A stretch of 64,000 nucleotides of DNA from Thiohalocapsa sp. PB-PSB1 (GTDB lineage: Bacteria > Pseudomonadota > Gammaproteobacteria > Chromatiales > Chromatiaceae), in contig CP050890.1 of NCBI GenBank assembly GCA_016745215.1, positions 5,456,001-5,520,000 on the forward strand. The letters are read 5' to 3'. Made by a program: the position numbers and the translations under genes. The notes beneath the pieces were generated by a model that saw only the letters and a list, made by a program, of their open reading frames with translations, had not been told where the DNA came from and did no database searches. Below are positions 1-21,814 of the stretch, one piece after another. How positions within the stretch are numbered: the first letter of the stretch is position 1; each line of letters begins with the position of its first letter.

Positions 1-53
1 GGATGAGCGTCAGCCAGGTCGAGCCTGACTTGGGGTAAGAGGCAATGCAGATG

Positions 54-2135
54 TCACCATGGCGCATCCTGACCTGGCGCCTGCGCACCCCAGAACAGCT
101 CGACGGCCAGGAACTTGAAAGGGAACAGCAGCACCCAGCCGGCGGCACCGAGGCTGAACCGGCGCGCCAGGCGTGCGTTCTCATTCAGGCTCAGCTCGAA
201 CCCGCTGGCCAGTGCCCACAGCAGCCGCATCTGCCGCAGGTCGTTGTCCATCAGGACGATCTGGGCCGCATCCGTGGCCACCGTGGTCGCCCCGCTCAGT
301 GAAATGGAGACATCGGCCTGGCGCAGTGCGATGGCGTCGTTGATGCCGTCGCCGATAAAGCACACCCGGGCGCCTTGTTGCTGCAGCGCCTTGATCCTCT
401 CGGCCTTCTGCGCCGGCAAGACATTGGCGAAACAGTCATCCAGACCCAGGGCCTTGGTGAGCGCCCGGGTCGGCGCGTCCTGATCCCCCGACAAGATGTA
501 GCGCTTGAGCCCGAGCCCCGCCAACCAGGCGACGGTCTCGGCGGCCTCCGGACGCAGGCCGGCGGCAAGCTCGACGGCGCCGATGACGGCCTGGTCCAAC
601 GCGACATACACGAGCGTGTGGCCCAGCGCCGAGACCCGGCCCCGGGTCTCGTCCAGATCGTCGCCCGGGTCCAATCCGAGCTCGCGCAGGAAGCGCTCGC
701 TGCCGACGCTGACGCGGCTGCCGCCGATGTCGGTGGTCAGGCCGCGTCCGACCTCGACCGCGGCATGTCCGAGCGCGGGCAGCGCAAGCCCCAGGCGAGC
801 CGCCTCGGCCACGATGGCCTGGGCGATCGGGTGGCTTTGATGGGCCTCCGCGGCGGCGGCATAGGTCAATACCGCATGTGCGTCCCAACCCGACACCGGA
901 TGCACTGCCGCCACGGTCGGGACCTCCAGGGTCAGGGTGCCGGTCTTGTCGAAGACGATCGTATCGACGCCCGGCAGCCGCTCCAGCGCCCGGCCGTCCT
1001 TGATCAGCAGGCCACGCTCGGCAGCGCTCTTGAGGCCGTTCAGGAGCGTCAGCAGGCGCAGCGGAATGAGGCTCATCAGATAGTTGCAGCCGAACATGGC
1101 CGCCATGGCGGTGGGCCCCCCGACCACCCAGCCGAGTGCGCCCGCCGGGAGCATGACCCACTTGGTCTTCTCCAGGCGGCGGAACTGGTCGCTGAACCGC
1201 ACCTGTTGCCGCCGCACCGTGTCGTCGAGCACCAGCGCGATCTTGGCCGCGACCGTCTCGCTGCCGGTCTTTTCCACGCGCACCTGGAGCCGACCGGCCA
1301 GGACCAGGGTGGCCGCCAGAACCGGGTCGCCGACGGACTTGTCCACCGGCTGCGATTCGCCGGTGAGGCGGTGCTGATCGACCACAGCAGCACCGGCGAC
1401 GACCACGCCATCCACCGGGATCGGCTGCCCCGCGTTGAGCACCAGCACGTGGCCGGCGCCGAGCCGCGTGAAGGGGATCTCGACCTCGACCCCGTCCATG
1501 AGCACCCACACCCGTTGCGGCTGCTCGCCGAAGAGCTGGGTCAGCTGCGTCCGGGTGACGGTCTGGGAGAGGAGCTCGAGCTTGCGGTTCAGGGCGATCA
1601 GGATCAGGCCGAGGCTGCCGATCAGGAAATAGCCGCTCAGCCACATCGCGCCGAGATAGAGCACCAGCAGGTGCAGCAGGCTGAAGCGCCGCTCGTGGAC
1701 CGCCAGGTACCAGGATTGCTGCAGCAGCGGCCACATGGCGTAGAGCGCGATGCCCCAGACCCCGGGCAGCAGCCACGGCAGGTGCGCCAGGTAGGACGTG
1801 CCGGTGAGCACCGATGCGGACAGGCTCAGCGCGAGATTGCGGTTGCCGCGGCGCTCCTCGGCGCTCAGGACGCGGGACTCGCGCCCCGACAGCCGAGCCA
1901 TCTGGTCCGTGCGCGTGCGCCCGACGATCATCGGATCAAGCCGTTTCTGGACCCAGTCCTGGTAGCGCTCGTCCAGGCGCTCGACCAGCCCGGTCGAGCG
2001 CGACTCCGGCGCCTGATCTGTCCGCCGCACCGCGCGCCCCAGGCGCTTGGCAGCGGCCTTGGAGCGGCGCGAGCGGGAGAAGCCGGCGGCGCCCACACCC
2101 ATGCCGGCGCCGATGACGGTCAACAGCAGGCTCAT
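54..2135 (-). CDS. P1B-like P-type ATPase without CPC motif
   Basis: This is a membrane cation-pump-like ATPase of 693 residues. The TGES actuator motif is near residue 258, the phosphorylated Asp of DKTGTLT is D396, and a GDGINDA hinge lies in the HAD domain near residue 595. Two hydrophobic hairpins precede the actuator and one pair precedes DKTGT. There is no N-terminal metal-binding domain. The membrane segment that carries Cys-Pro-Cys in heavy-metal pumps reads about YLMSLIPLRL here, so the usual metal ligands are missing. The C-terminus looks short, with only one clear final hydrophobic segment. The start ATG overlaps the thioesterase stop by four bases (ATGA), which suggests translational coupling to the peptide operon. 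The substrate cannot be predicted. Export of the peptide, its metal complex or another ligand is inference only. Confidence 0.85.
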   Translation of the reverse strand: MSLLLTVIGAGMGVGAAGFSRSRRSKAAAKRLGRAVRRTDQAPESRSTGLVERLDERYQDWVQKRLDPMIVGRTRTDQMARLSGRESRVLSAEERRGNRNLALSLSASVLTGTSYLAHLPWLLPGVWGIALYAMWPLLQQSWYLAVHERRFSLLHLLVLYLGAMWLSGYFLIGSLGLILIALNRKLELLSQTVTRTQLTQLFGEQPQRVWVLMDGVEVEIPFTRLGAGHVLVLNAGQPIPVDGVVVAGAAVVDQHRLTGESQPVDKSVGDPVLAATLVLAGRLQVRVEKTGSETVAAKIALVLDDTVRRQQVRFSDQFRRLEKTKWVMLPAGALGWVVGGPTAMAAMFGCNYLMSLIPLRLLTLLNGLKSAAERGLLIKDGRALERLPGVDTIVFDKTGTLTLEVPTVAAVHPVSGWDAHAVLTYAAAAEAHQSHPIAQAIVAEAARLGLALPALGHAAVEVGRGLTTDIGGSRVSVGSERFLRELGLDPGDDLDETRGRVSALGHTLVYVALDQAVIGAVELAAGLRPEAAETVAWLAGLGLKRYILSGDQDAPTRALTKALGLDDCFANVLPAQKAERIKALQQQGARVCFIGDGINDAIALRQADVSISLSGATTVATDAAQIVLMDNDLRQMRLLWALASGFELSLNENARLARRFSLGAAGWVLLFPFKFLAVELFWGAQAPGQDAPW

Positions 2136-2983
2136 TGCCCTCCTCGCCTCGCCGGCAAGGGATCGCCCCCATGGAGGCGAGTCCGCAGCAGGTCCGCCAG
2201 GGCGCCGACATGGGGCTCGACCATCATGGTTTCGTGGTTGCCGGGTACGGAGACAATCTCGATGGACGCGGTGGTCGCCTCTCCCCAGCCGAGGTCGGCT
2301 TCCGCATGATCGAAACCGCTCTCGTCGGCGGCCCGCACCAGCAGCAACGGGCGGTCGAGACGACCGGGCAGCCGGTAATGGCGGTGTGCGGCCATGGCCT
2401 GTCGATAGCCGCGCACGACCGCCGCCAGCGCGTCCTGTCCGGCATCCGGAGTGAAGAAGAGCTGATGGCGCTTGAGCGTGGCGAGCACCAGCTCCCGGGT
2501 CGCCTCCGGGCCGGGCTGCGCGCGCAACCGGTCCTCGTTGAGGCCAAGGTCCATTCCCGTCGCCTCCTCGGCCCCGGCGACCAGTTCGAGCAGCCCCGCA
2601 AGCTCATCGCCGGGGCCGGCGTCCTGGCCGCGCACGACGCCGGGACCGCCGGCATCGAGCAGTGCCACGAGGCCCGGCTCCAGGCCCTGCCGGCGCAACT
2701 GGTGGGCCATCTCGAAGACCACCGCGCCGCCGAACGAATGGCCCACCAGGTGATAGGGGCCTTCCGGCTGATGGCGGCGCAGGCGCTCCACCAGGTGCGC
2801 GGCGAGCTCGGGGACGGACCGCCAGGGCCGCGCGCCGTCGGCGTCCGGCGGGCGCAGGCCGAAGCAGGCCCGACCCACGCCCAAGCGCGCCGCCAACGGA
2901 TGCAGGTACATCACGAAGCCGAAGGCGCCGGGCACCAGGTAGACGGGTTCCCCGTCGCCCTGGCCACCCCGGGGTCCTCGCAC
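2132..2983 (-). CDS. NRPS-type thioesterase domain, cut off from its NRPS
   Basis: This is an alpha/beta-hydrolase thioesterase of the kind that ends NRPS chains. It has the nucleophile elbow GHSFGG, an upstream VYLVPG strand, and a late Asp/His region ending in VPGNHETMM. In an intact NRPS it would be the C-terminal domain that releases the peptide. Here it is in a different frame from the adenylation domain just upstream, and the two frames overlap at 2911-2983. The first possible start is a GTG at 2983, inside the junction, so whether it is made as a free protein is doubtful. It couples by ATGA to the P-type ATPase. Treat it as the severed 3' end of the NRPS gene unless expression from the GTG is shown. 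Confidence 0.7.
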   Translation of the reverse strand: MRGPRGGQGDGEPVYLVPGAFGFVMYLHPLAARLGVGRACFGLRPPDADGARPWRSVPELAAHLVERLRRHQPEGPYHLVGHSFGGAVVFEMAHQLRRQGLEPGLVALLDAGGPGVVRGQDAGPGDELAGLLELVAGAEEATGMDLGLNEDRLRAQPGPEATRELVLATLKRHQLFFTPDAGQDALAAVVRGYRQAMAAHRHYRLPGRLDRPLLLVRAADESGFDHAEADLGWGEATTASIEIVSVPGNHETMMVEPHVGALADLLRTRLHGGDPLPARRGGQ

Positions 2984-3732
2984 AGCACCGCCTCGATCTC
3001 ACCGAGTTCGATGCGAAAGCCGCGAATCTTCACCTGGTGGTCGCAGCGGCCGCGGTATTCGAGGCGGCCATCGGCGTGCCGCACGGCCAGATCGCCGCTG
3101 CGATAAAGCCGCTGCTCACGCCCCAGCAGGGTGCGGATGACGAAGCGCTCAGCGGTCAGCTCACCGCGGTTCAGGTAGCCGCGACTGACCCCGCCCCCGC
3201 TCACGTACAGCTCGCCCGGCACGCCGATGGGCTGCACGCGCCCGACGGGATCGAGCACATAGGCACCGAGGTCCGGCAATGGCCGGCCGATCGGGCTGGC
3301 GCTGTCCTCGCCCCCGGCGCGCAGCCGGTGGTGGGTCACGTGGACGGTGGTCTCGGTGATGCCGTACATGTTGATCAACCGCGGGGCCTCGTCCCCGTGC
3401 CTGGCGAGCCAAGGCTCCAAGGTCGCCGGGCTCAGCGCCTCGCCGCCGAAGATGACGTAGCGCAGGGACAGGGCATCGCCCTGCTGCCCGCCTTCGCCGA
3501 TCATATCCAGGTCTACCGCCAGCAGTTGCTGGAATGCCGACGGGGTCTGGTTGAGCACGGTCACGCCCTCGCTGCGGAGCAGCCGATGGAATGCCTCCGG
3601 CGTGCGGCTGACCCAGTACGGCACCACCACCAGCCGACCGCCGTAGAGCAGCGCCCCCCACAGCTCCCATACCGAGAAGTCGAAGGCGTGGGAATGAAAC
3701 AGCGTCCAGACATCGTCGGCCGAGAAATCGAA
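2911..3732 (-). pseudogene. NRPS module 4 adenylation domain, 3' remnant
   Basis: This is the direct in-frame continuation of the NRPS after the TAA at 3733-3735. It resumes at FDFSADDVW and runs through core motifs to FRIELGEIEAVL, losing homology near 2960. The specificity residues read DFWNIGMVH, the classical threonine code, identical to module 1. After the DPGVARA stretch the frame leaves NRPS sequence. The A10 region and the whole peptidyl-carrier domain are missing, and thioesterase sequence follows in another frame. The first internal ATG in frame is at 3630. The reading frame is otherwise well preserved, so the damage looks recent. Confidence 0.8.
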
Positions 3733-16572
<12,840 letters not shown>

Positions 16573-16592
16573 GTCGGTATCCGAGTTGCGGT

Positions 16593-17444
16593 CTATGGGA
16601 GCGGCTGATCCCAAGCCGGATGCGCCGCGCACTGCTCCACACTCAGCCCCCGCGGCGCGTCCGCGGCGTAGTGCAGGACACAGAGGTACTCGTGGCTGAT
16701 GCCGCTGGCCTGCAGCTCGTGCGTCGCCGCCGTCATGGCCGCCGCGGAGAGACCCTCGGGCAGGTGATGGGCGAGGTCGTCGAAGGGCAGCCGCAGCGGG
16801 TCCACCACCAGGGTCGCGGCACCGCGCAGGTGGCGCTCGAGCAGCTCGATCAGCGCCGTCGGCAGCTCGGCGTCGCCGGGCGCGGCGGTGACGAACTGGG
16901 CACGACCGCCCACCGCCAGGTGATCGTCGAGCCAGGCCAGGATGCGCTCGAGGAAATCCATGCCCAGCAGCCCGCCGCCGCCGGAGTGGAAATAGTGCTC
17001 GGCGGCACCCGGCGGGCTCGGCATGAACGGCGGGTTGGACAGGATGAAGTCGAAACGCTCCCCGGCCACCGGCGCCCACAGGTCGGCGCGATCGCCGTCG
17101 CGGATGCAGAGCCCGTCGGCGACGCCGTTCAGCAGCGCGTTGAAGCCGGCGAACAGCTTCGCCCGCGGGTTGATCTCCAGCGCGTCCACGCGCGCGGCGC
17201 CGGCCTTCAGCGTGCCGATGGACAGCACGCCGGAGCCCAGGCCGAACTCCAGCGCCCGCGCGCCGCGGAGGTCGGTGCGGCGCAGCTCGTCAAGGAAGAA
17301 CGGCTGCTCCGGATACATCGGGAACACCTGATCGACGCCGGCGTAGTCCACCGGATCGGTCAGGACGAGCAGGTCATGCACGCGGCTCAGCAGGCGCCCT
17401 GCCGGAATCTGTGCCATCACTTCCGCGAAGTCTGTCATATCCAT
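16593..17444 (-). CDS. SAM-dependent methyltransferase, HemK/PrmC-like fold
   Basis: This 283-residue class I methyltransferase has a SAM-binding glycine motif (EFGLGSGVLSIG) near residue 85 and an NPPF tetrad (LSNPPFMPSPPG) near residue 140. NPPF/NPPY is the signature of enzymes that methylate amide or amino nitrogen. It lies 12 bases after the carbamoyltransferase stop and 20 bases before the NRPS start, so it belongs to the same operon and probably tailors the peptide or a precursor. A housekeeping PrmC role is less likely, because it lacks a PrmC N-terminal domain and a prfA neighbour. The substrate is unknown. Confidence 0.8.
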   Translation of the reverse strand: MDMTDFAEVMAQIPAGRLLSRVHDLLVLTDPVDYAGVDQVFPMYPEQPFFLDELRRTDLRGARALEFGLGSGVLSIGTLKAGAARVDALEINPRAKLFAGFNALLNGVADGLCIRDGDRADLWAPVAGERFDFILSNPPFMPSPPGAAEHYFHSGGGGLLGMDFLERILAWLDDHLAVGGRAQFVTAAPGDAELPTALIELLERHLRGAATLVVDPLRLPFDDLAHHLPEGLSAAAMTAATHELQASGISHEYLCVLHYAADAPRGLSVEQCAAHPAWDQPLP

Positions 17445-17456
17445 CTCCCGCTGCCC

Positions 17457-19190
17457 TCAGCGCGCCTTGTGGGCGACGAAATCGCCGATGACCAGATAAT
17501 CGATGCGCGTCTTCAGGAAGGTCTTCACCGCATCGGCCGGCGAACAGACGATCGGCTCCTGGTCGTTGAAGGAGTTGTTGAGCAGCACCGGCACGCCGGT
17601 GCGCTTGTCCATCTCCGTGAGCAGCGCATGGAAGCGCGGGTTGGTCTCCTTGCGCACCGCCTGGATGCGGCTGGTGCCGTCGAAATGGACCACGGCCGGG
17701 ATCTGCGCCGCCTTGTCCTTGCGGGCGCGGAAGGCGCCGAGCATGTAGTCGGCGATCTCCGGCATCGGCTCCGGCAGCTCGAACCAGTCCGCCGCCTTCT
17801 CCGCCAGCACGCTGGGGCAGAACGGGCGGAACGCCTCGCGGTGCTTGACCTTGAGGTTCATCAGGTCGGTGACCTCCGGGCGGCGTGGGTCGGCCAGCAG
17901 CGAGCGGTTGCCCAGTGCGCGCGGGCCGATCTCCATGCGCCCCTGGAACCAGGCGATGATGGCGCCGTCGGCGAGCAGCTGCGCGGTGGCCGACTCCACC
18001 TGCTCCACCCGGCTGTAGTCCAGGCCGCTGTTCGCCAGCACGGCCTCGATCGCGTCGTTGCCGTAGGCCGGCCCCAGGTACGGGCTCTTGGTGATCGGCT
18101 GCCGCGGGTGGCCGAGCCTGTGGTGCCAGATCAGGTAGGCGGCGCCGATGGCGGTGCCGGCGTCGTTGGCGGCCGGCTGTACGTAGATGTTGTCGAAGAT
18201 GCCCTCGTAGGCGAGATAGCCATTGGCGACGCAGTTCAGCGCCACGCCGCCGGCCATGCACAGGTGGCGCCGGCCGGTCTCGGCGCGCAGGCTGCGGCCG
18301 AGCTTGATGAAGACCTGCTCGGTGGCGAGCTGCAAGGCCACCGCGATGTCGGCGCAGTGCTGGTTGTCCGGGGTCACCGCGCTGACCGGTGCCGCCAGCT
18401 TGGGCGCGCCGAACACCTCCTCCAGCGCGCTGAGGTCATCGTTGCGGGTGCGCACCAGGCGGTCGTCGACGTGGAAGCGCCCGTCGTCCTCCACCCGCAG
18501 CAGCTTCGACAGGGCCGCGTCGTAGACCCCCGGTTCGCCTTAGGACGACAGGCCCATGGCCTTGGAGGCGTCGTAGATGCTGAAGCCGAGATAGGCCGAT
18601 AGCTTCTCCCACAGGAAGCCCAGCGAGTCCGGGTATTCATAGTGCCTCAGCCGGTGCAGCCGCGTGGCCTCGCCGACATAGAAGCTCGACGACTCGAACT
18701 CGCCGATACCGTCCACGACCATGACCGCGGAACTCTCGTAGCCGGAGACGTAGAAGGCGCTGGCGGCGTGGCAGTCGTGGTGGTCCAGATAGAAGAAGCG
18801 GCCGTCATAGCCCCGGGCGCGCAGCTTGCGCTCGACGTTCAGGTTCTTCTCGTAGAACAGCCGCTCGCCGGCCTCGGTGCCGTAGTCGCCGTCTGCAATG
18901 GGGTAGCCGTGGTCATGCGCCAGGTTCTCGCGCAGGCGGTCTTCCGGCTCGAACGAATAGCCGATGAAGTCCACCTCGGACAGGTCGGCCAAGCCGCCGC
19001 TTTCGAGGCAGAAGGCGATGGCCTGCTCCGGCAGCTCGTCGGCCTTGTCCACCCGCGCCGGCTTGCCGTGCTTGACGCGGTTGAAGCGCTCCTCTTCGAC
19101 CGCGGCGATCAGCTTCCCGTTCTGGATCAGACAGGCCGAGGATTCGTGGTAGGCGCAGTTGATGCCTAGGATGGAGATGGGCTTGGTCAT
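17457..19190 (-). pseudogene. NodU/CmcH-family carbamoyltransferase with one in-frame TAA
   Basis: These enzymes move a carbamoyl group from carbamoyl phosphate onto hydroxyl groups of secondary metabolites or Nod factors. The N-terminal part (19190 to 18543) starts MTKPISILGINCAYHES and carries the DHHDCHAASAF metal/ATP motif. The C-terminal part (18539 to 17457) carries CMAGGVALNCVANG, GRMEIGPRALGNRS and LLNNSFND. Both parts are in the same frame, together 577 codons, the normal family length. The only defect is TAA at 18540-18542 in KAMGLSS-stop-GEPG. The family has Tyr there (KxMGLxxYG), so one base change from TAC or TAT explains it. It is first in the NRPS operon. Either it is a recent null allele, or the stop is read through. 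Confidence 0.88.
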
Positions 19191-19421
19191 GCTGTCGCTA
19201 CGCCTCGGTTGTCGCGTTGGGGGTGGGTCTGTCGCGCCCGGGCCGCCTGGCGGGCGTGCCGCTTACTGCCGCGCTCGAGAGCGACCGTTAAGATCCGCAG
19301 GCGGCGCGGCCGTGGCGTCCAGGTGCCGGGCCAGGGCCTGGATGGTCGGATGATGCGGAAGATCAGGCTTGACATGTCGACCCGCTGTTACTGAGCGGGG
19401 TGCGCGGCGCGCAAACAGCGC

Positions 19422-19457
19422 CTCACTCGCAGGTGCCACCTCACTCGCAGGTGCCAC
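19422..19457. repeat. Two tandem 18-bp units
   Basis: The unit CTCACTCGCAGGTGCCAC occurs twice without a gap, at 19422-19439 and 19440-19457. No function is evident. It is likely replication slippage or an element scar. Confidence 0.75.
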
Positions 19458-19562
19458 AGTAACAGGCCGGCATCCCGCGCGGGCGGCCCTTACTTGGCTT
19501 CTCCAAACAATGTATTCGCATTGCCAAGCGCAGGTCGGCGACGACTGCGGGCGCGGACCGAT

Positions 19563-19701
19563 CTAGTGGAGCGGTACAGAAATCCCGAGGCAGTTCGTTG
19601 TCGTTGTCGTAATCGTGGTCGTTATCGAGCATCCGGCTAAGACGATTACGACAACGACAACGACCGGAAACTGTCTCGGACCATCTGCACCGAAGCACTA
19701 G
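19563..19701. repeat. MITE-like element, family A copy 1
   Basis: A 139-bp imperfect palindrome bounded by CTAG on both sides. The ends are about 33-bp imperfect inverted repeats (CTAGTGGAGCGGTACAGA on the left; CTAGTGCTTCGGTGCAGA for the right end read on the other strand). The interior is a hairpin of hexamers related to TCGTTG/CGACAA and TAATCG/CGATTA. Related copies lie at 21574-21742 and 52721-52853. It has no coding capacity. Confidence 0.8.
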
Positions 19702-19804
19702 GAGGCTGTCCGAGAATGAAAATAAGACACAAGATATAGAGTGCACAACTCGATTGTAGGCGCTACATGTTGTGCGTGCTCTGAGTTCTCGGACAGCCTC
19801 CTAG
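19698..19804. repeat. MITE-like element, family B
   Basis: A 107-bp element with perfect 19-bp terminal inverted repeats, CTAGGAGGCTGTCCGAGAA at 19698-19716 and its complement at 19786-19804. It shares its left CTAG with the right end of the family A copy, so one element inserted at the end of the other. It is non-coding and probably mobilised in trans. Confidence 0.75.
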
Positions 19805-20428
19805 GCCGACGACGCCGGCAGGTCAACCGTCAGACACAGGGCTCTGCCGACAGGGCAGCATAGGGTGCTATTACAGCAACAGATTGTCTAGGGATACCTC
19901 GGGGTGCAGCCCTATTTTGCGCGCTTTTTCTGGCCCCCTTTTTCTGCGCCTCTGTTGTGGCTTTGAACTGTCTTTATGGTTAGTTCCATCCAATCTCGCA
20001 AGCCTGCGTGGACGACGACCCCAGGACCTAATGCCGCGGCGCAGGCATCCTTCAGACGAGGGCAATACTCATGCCATATATTTCCGCAGCATCGCCCGCT
20101 TGGATAACGCATCAGGCGGCCTGTGAAAATACCTGGGTAGCCACTTGAAAATTAATTGCAAATTTCTTTTTGCTCTGAGTTTGCCACCCGATTAGGCCGG
20201 CCAAATGGCTTCCATATCCGCTTTAGGAAGCCGTTCGGGCGCATAACTCAGCTATCGTGTAAGAAAACAAACGACCCAAACCCGTTGACATGCCATGGGT
20301 TTTCTGGTTTTCTACGCAACAGGTGGCGGCTTTATCAACCCGTTGGGCCGTCGAATTGTAGTTGGGCGAACTGTGCGCACTGAATTACTTGACGCTAAAC
20401 TCGCAGCCATGGTTTGTGAAATGGCAAG

Positions 20429-20683
20429 ATGTTAGAGATTCTATATATATCCGCCGCACTTGTTTCGCTTATTGTCGGTATACCCACGCTTTATCTACAG
20501 ATTCGAAACCTCATCGTAAATTCTGCTGATAGACTGCCGCGCACCGATATTTCATTGAGCCGTTTTCAGCAATACATTGCTCACCATCAAGCATCCCGCC
20601 TTGAGCTGACGCTAGACCACCTTTCGGTTCCCAAATCCATTGAAAGCCGTCTTGTAAAATCATTGGTCCGGTTACATCGGTGA
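20429..20683 (+). CDS. Small hypothetical protein with N-terminal membrane segment
   Basis: This 84-residue frame opens with a hydrophobic segment (ILYISAALVSLIVGIPTLYL) followed by a charged tail. I do not recognise it. Its stop overlaps the GTG start of the next small gene by four bases (GTGA), the best reason to call it a gene. The low GC suggests acquisition. Confidence 0.33.
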   Translation: MLEILYISAALVSLIVGIPTLYLQIRNLIVNSADRLPRTDISLSRFQQYIAHHQASRLELTLDHLSVPKSIESRLVKSLVRLHR

Positions 20684-20937
20684 AAGCGAGATCAACTTGT
20701 CTTATTGTCAGCGTCTTGTTTTCAGCTAGTGCTAGCGCTGCGGAAAGTACGATAAGGGACATGGGTCATGGATTTTTTCAAGAATACTTCGGAAAAGAGA
20801 CCGTCGATGCATACGTCGTCGACACGACGGCTCAGATTTGCTATTTCATCGGCTACCGGGAACCAGCCGTCGTTCCTTGCAAGAGTTTGGCGAAGAGACC
20901 CGCTTGGCGTTCTGTCATAACCTGGATAGGCGATTAA
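20680..20937 (+). CDS. Small putative periplasmic protein
   Basis: This 85-residue product of a GTG start begins with a typical signal peptide: basic MKAR, a hydrophobic core, then ASASAAES with a probable cleavage after ASA. The mature part has two Cys (in QICYF and VPCKS) that could form a disulfide in the periplasm. I do not recognise the family. It overlaps the preceding small frame by four bases. Confidence 0.42.
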   Translation: MKARSTCLIVSVLFSASASAAESTIRDMGHGFFQEYFGKETVDAYVVDTTAQICYFIGYREPAVVPCKSLAKRPAWRSVITWIGD

Positions 20938-20992
20938 GAGCTAGAGGACGGCTCCCTTTCTCATCGTCGTACCTCTGTCAGCCCCAAGAGCA

Positions 20993-21274
20993 ATGATTCA
21001 GGAATTGTTGTGGCCCGAAGATCGAATCGCGCATATAGCGAGGCACGATGTCTCGCCGGACGAGTTCGAGGAAGTTTGCTTCCACCGATCCTTGATTCTC
21101 AGAGCAAAATCACAAGGCGAGAATCCTGTCTATCACGTGCTTGGAGAGACCTTCGCGGGGAGACACCTGCTCTGCATCGTCATCAGCTTTCCTGACGGCA
21201 AGGGCTATCCTGTAACGGCGCGGACCATGACGGCCCGCGAGAAAAGACGCTACCAGAACTGGAAAACAAGATGA
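20993..21274 (+). CDS. brnT: BrnT-like toxin of a type II toxin-antitoxin pair
   Basis: This 93-residue protein matches the BrnT/RelE-fold layout: HIARHDVSPDEFEEVCFH, a strand with YHVLGETFAGRHLLCIVISF, then ARTMTAREKRRYQNWK. In the family this C-terminal R/K-rich segment belongs to the ribonuclease fold. Its stop overlaps the start of the downstream antitoxin by four bases (ATGA at 21271). Toxin-first order is normal for BrnTA. In known pairs BrnT is an RNA-cleaving translation inhibitor, and the antitoxin neutralises it and represses the operon. Confidence 0.8.
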   Translation: MIQELLWPEDRIAHIARHDVSPDEFEEVCFHRSLILRAKSQGENPVYHVLGETFAGRHLLCIVISFPDGKGYPVTARTMTAREKRRYQNWKTR

Positions 21275-21516
21275 AGCATCTACCCAAAACCGATTCAATC
21301 TCGGCACTTGCTGAGTTCTGGCAGACCCATGACTTAACAGACTTCGAAGGTGAACTCGAAGAAGTCACAGCGCCTGTATTCCAGCAAGTCGACCAACTTC
21401 AAATTCATCTGTCTGCGTCAGACGCACGAGCGTTACGATCCCGAGCTCGCCAAGCGCACATTTCCGAAGGGGAGCTTGTTTCGCAATGGGTACACGAGCG
21501 TCTCGGTAGCCGCTAG
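21271..21516 (+). CDS. brnA: BrnA/CopG-like antitoxin
   Basis: This 81-residue protein begins MKHLPKTDSISALAEFWQTHDLTDF, the usual start of CopG-family antitoxins that accompany BrnT. The C-terminal half (QIHLSASDARALRSRARQA, then ISEGELVSQWV) fits a ribbon-helix-helix DNA-binding fold. It is expected to bind BrnT and autoregulate the pair. A family A MITE begins 57 bases after the stop. Confidence 0.75.
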   Translation: MKHLPKTDSISALAEFWQTHDLTDFEGELEEVTAPVFQQVDQLQIHLSASDARALRSRARQAHISEGELVSQWVHERLGSR

Positions 21517-21573
21517 AAGTCGCCAACAATAGCGAACGTTAGCCGGACCGAGAGACATTGATCCGAATCTTAC

Positions 21574-21742
<169 letters not shown>

Positions 21743-21814
21743 GGCGGATGCCCGATAGGGCGATCCGCCAGCGCCCCGTCTAAAGTCGAGAACCGCCCGA
21801 ACGCCACGGAACGA

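Larger units (their letters stand above)
19191..20428. other. Gene-poor stretch with repeats
   Basis: No convincing gene was found here. The stretch holds the upstream region of the carbamoyltransferase, a small hairpin (CCCGCT/AGCGGG at 19381-19400), an 18-bp tandem duplication, two abutting MITE-like elements, and about 600 bases of lower-GC DNA (19805-20428) with only short unsupported open frames on both strands. Composition falls clearly compared with the NRPS operon, marking the start of the accessory region. Confidence 0.5.

Noticed and set aside
375..2309. Long plus-strand frame opposite the P-type ATPase
   Set aside because: High-GC shadow frame rich in Gln/Arg/His with no motifs; the minus strand has full ATPase signatures.
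16573..17079. Upstream 169-codon extension of the NRPS frame
   Set aside because: It lies within the methyltransferase gene in another frame and is Arg/Ala-rich; C-domain homology starts at ATG 16572.
19441..19746. Small open frames across the MITE elements
   Set aside because: Peptides such as RCRCRCR or DNDNDND are hexamer translation, not proteins.
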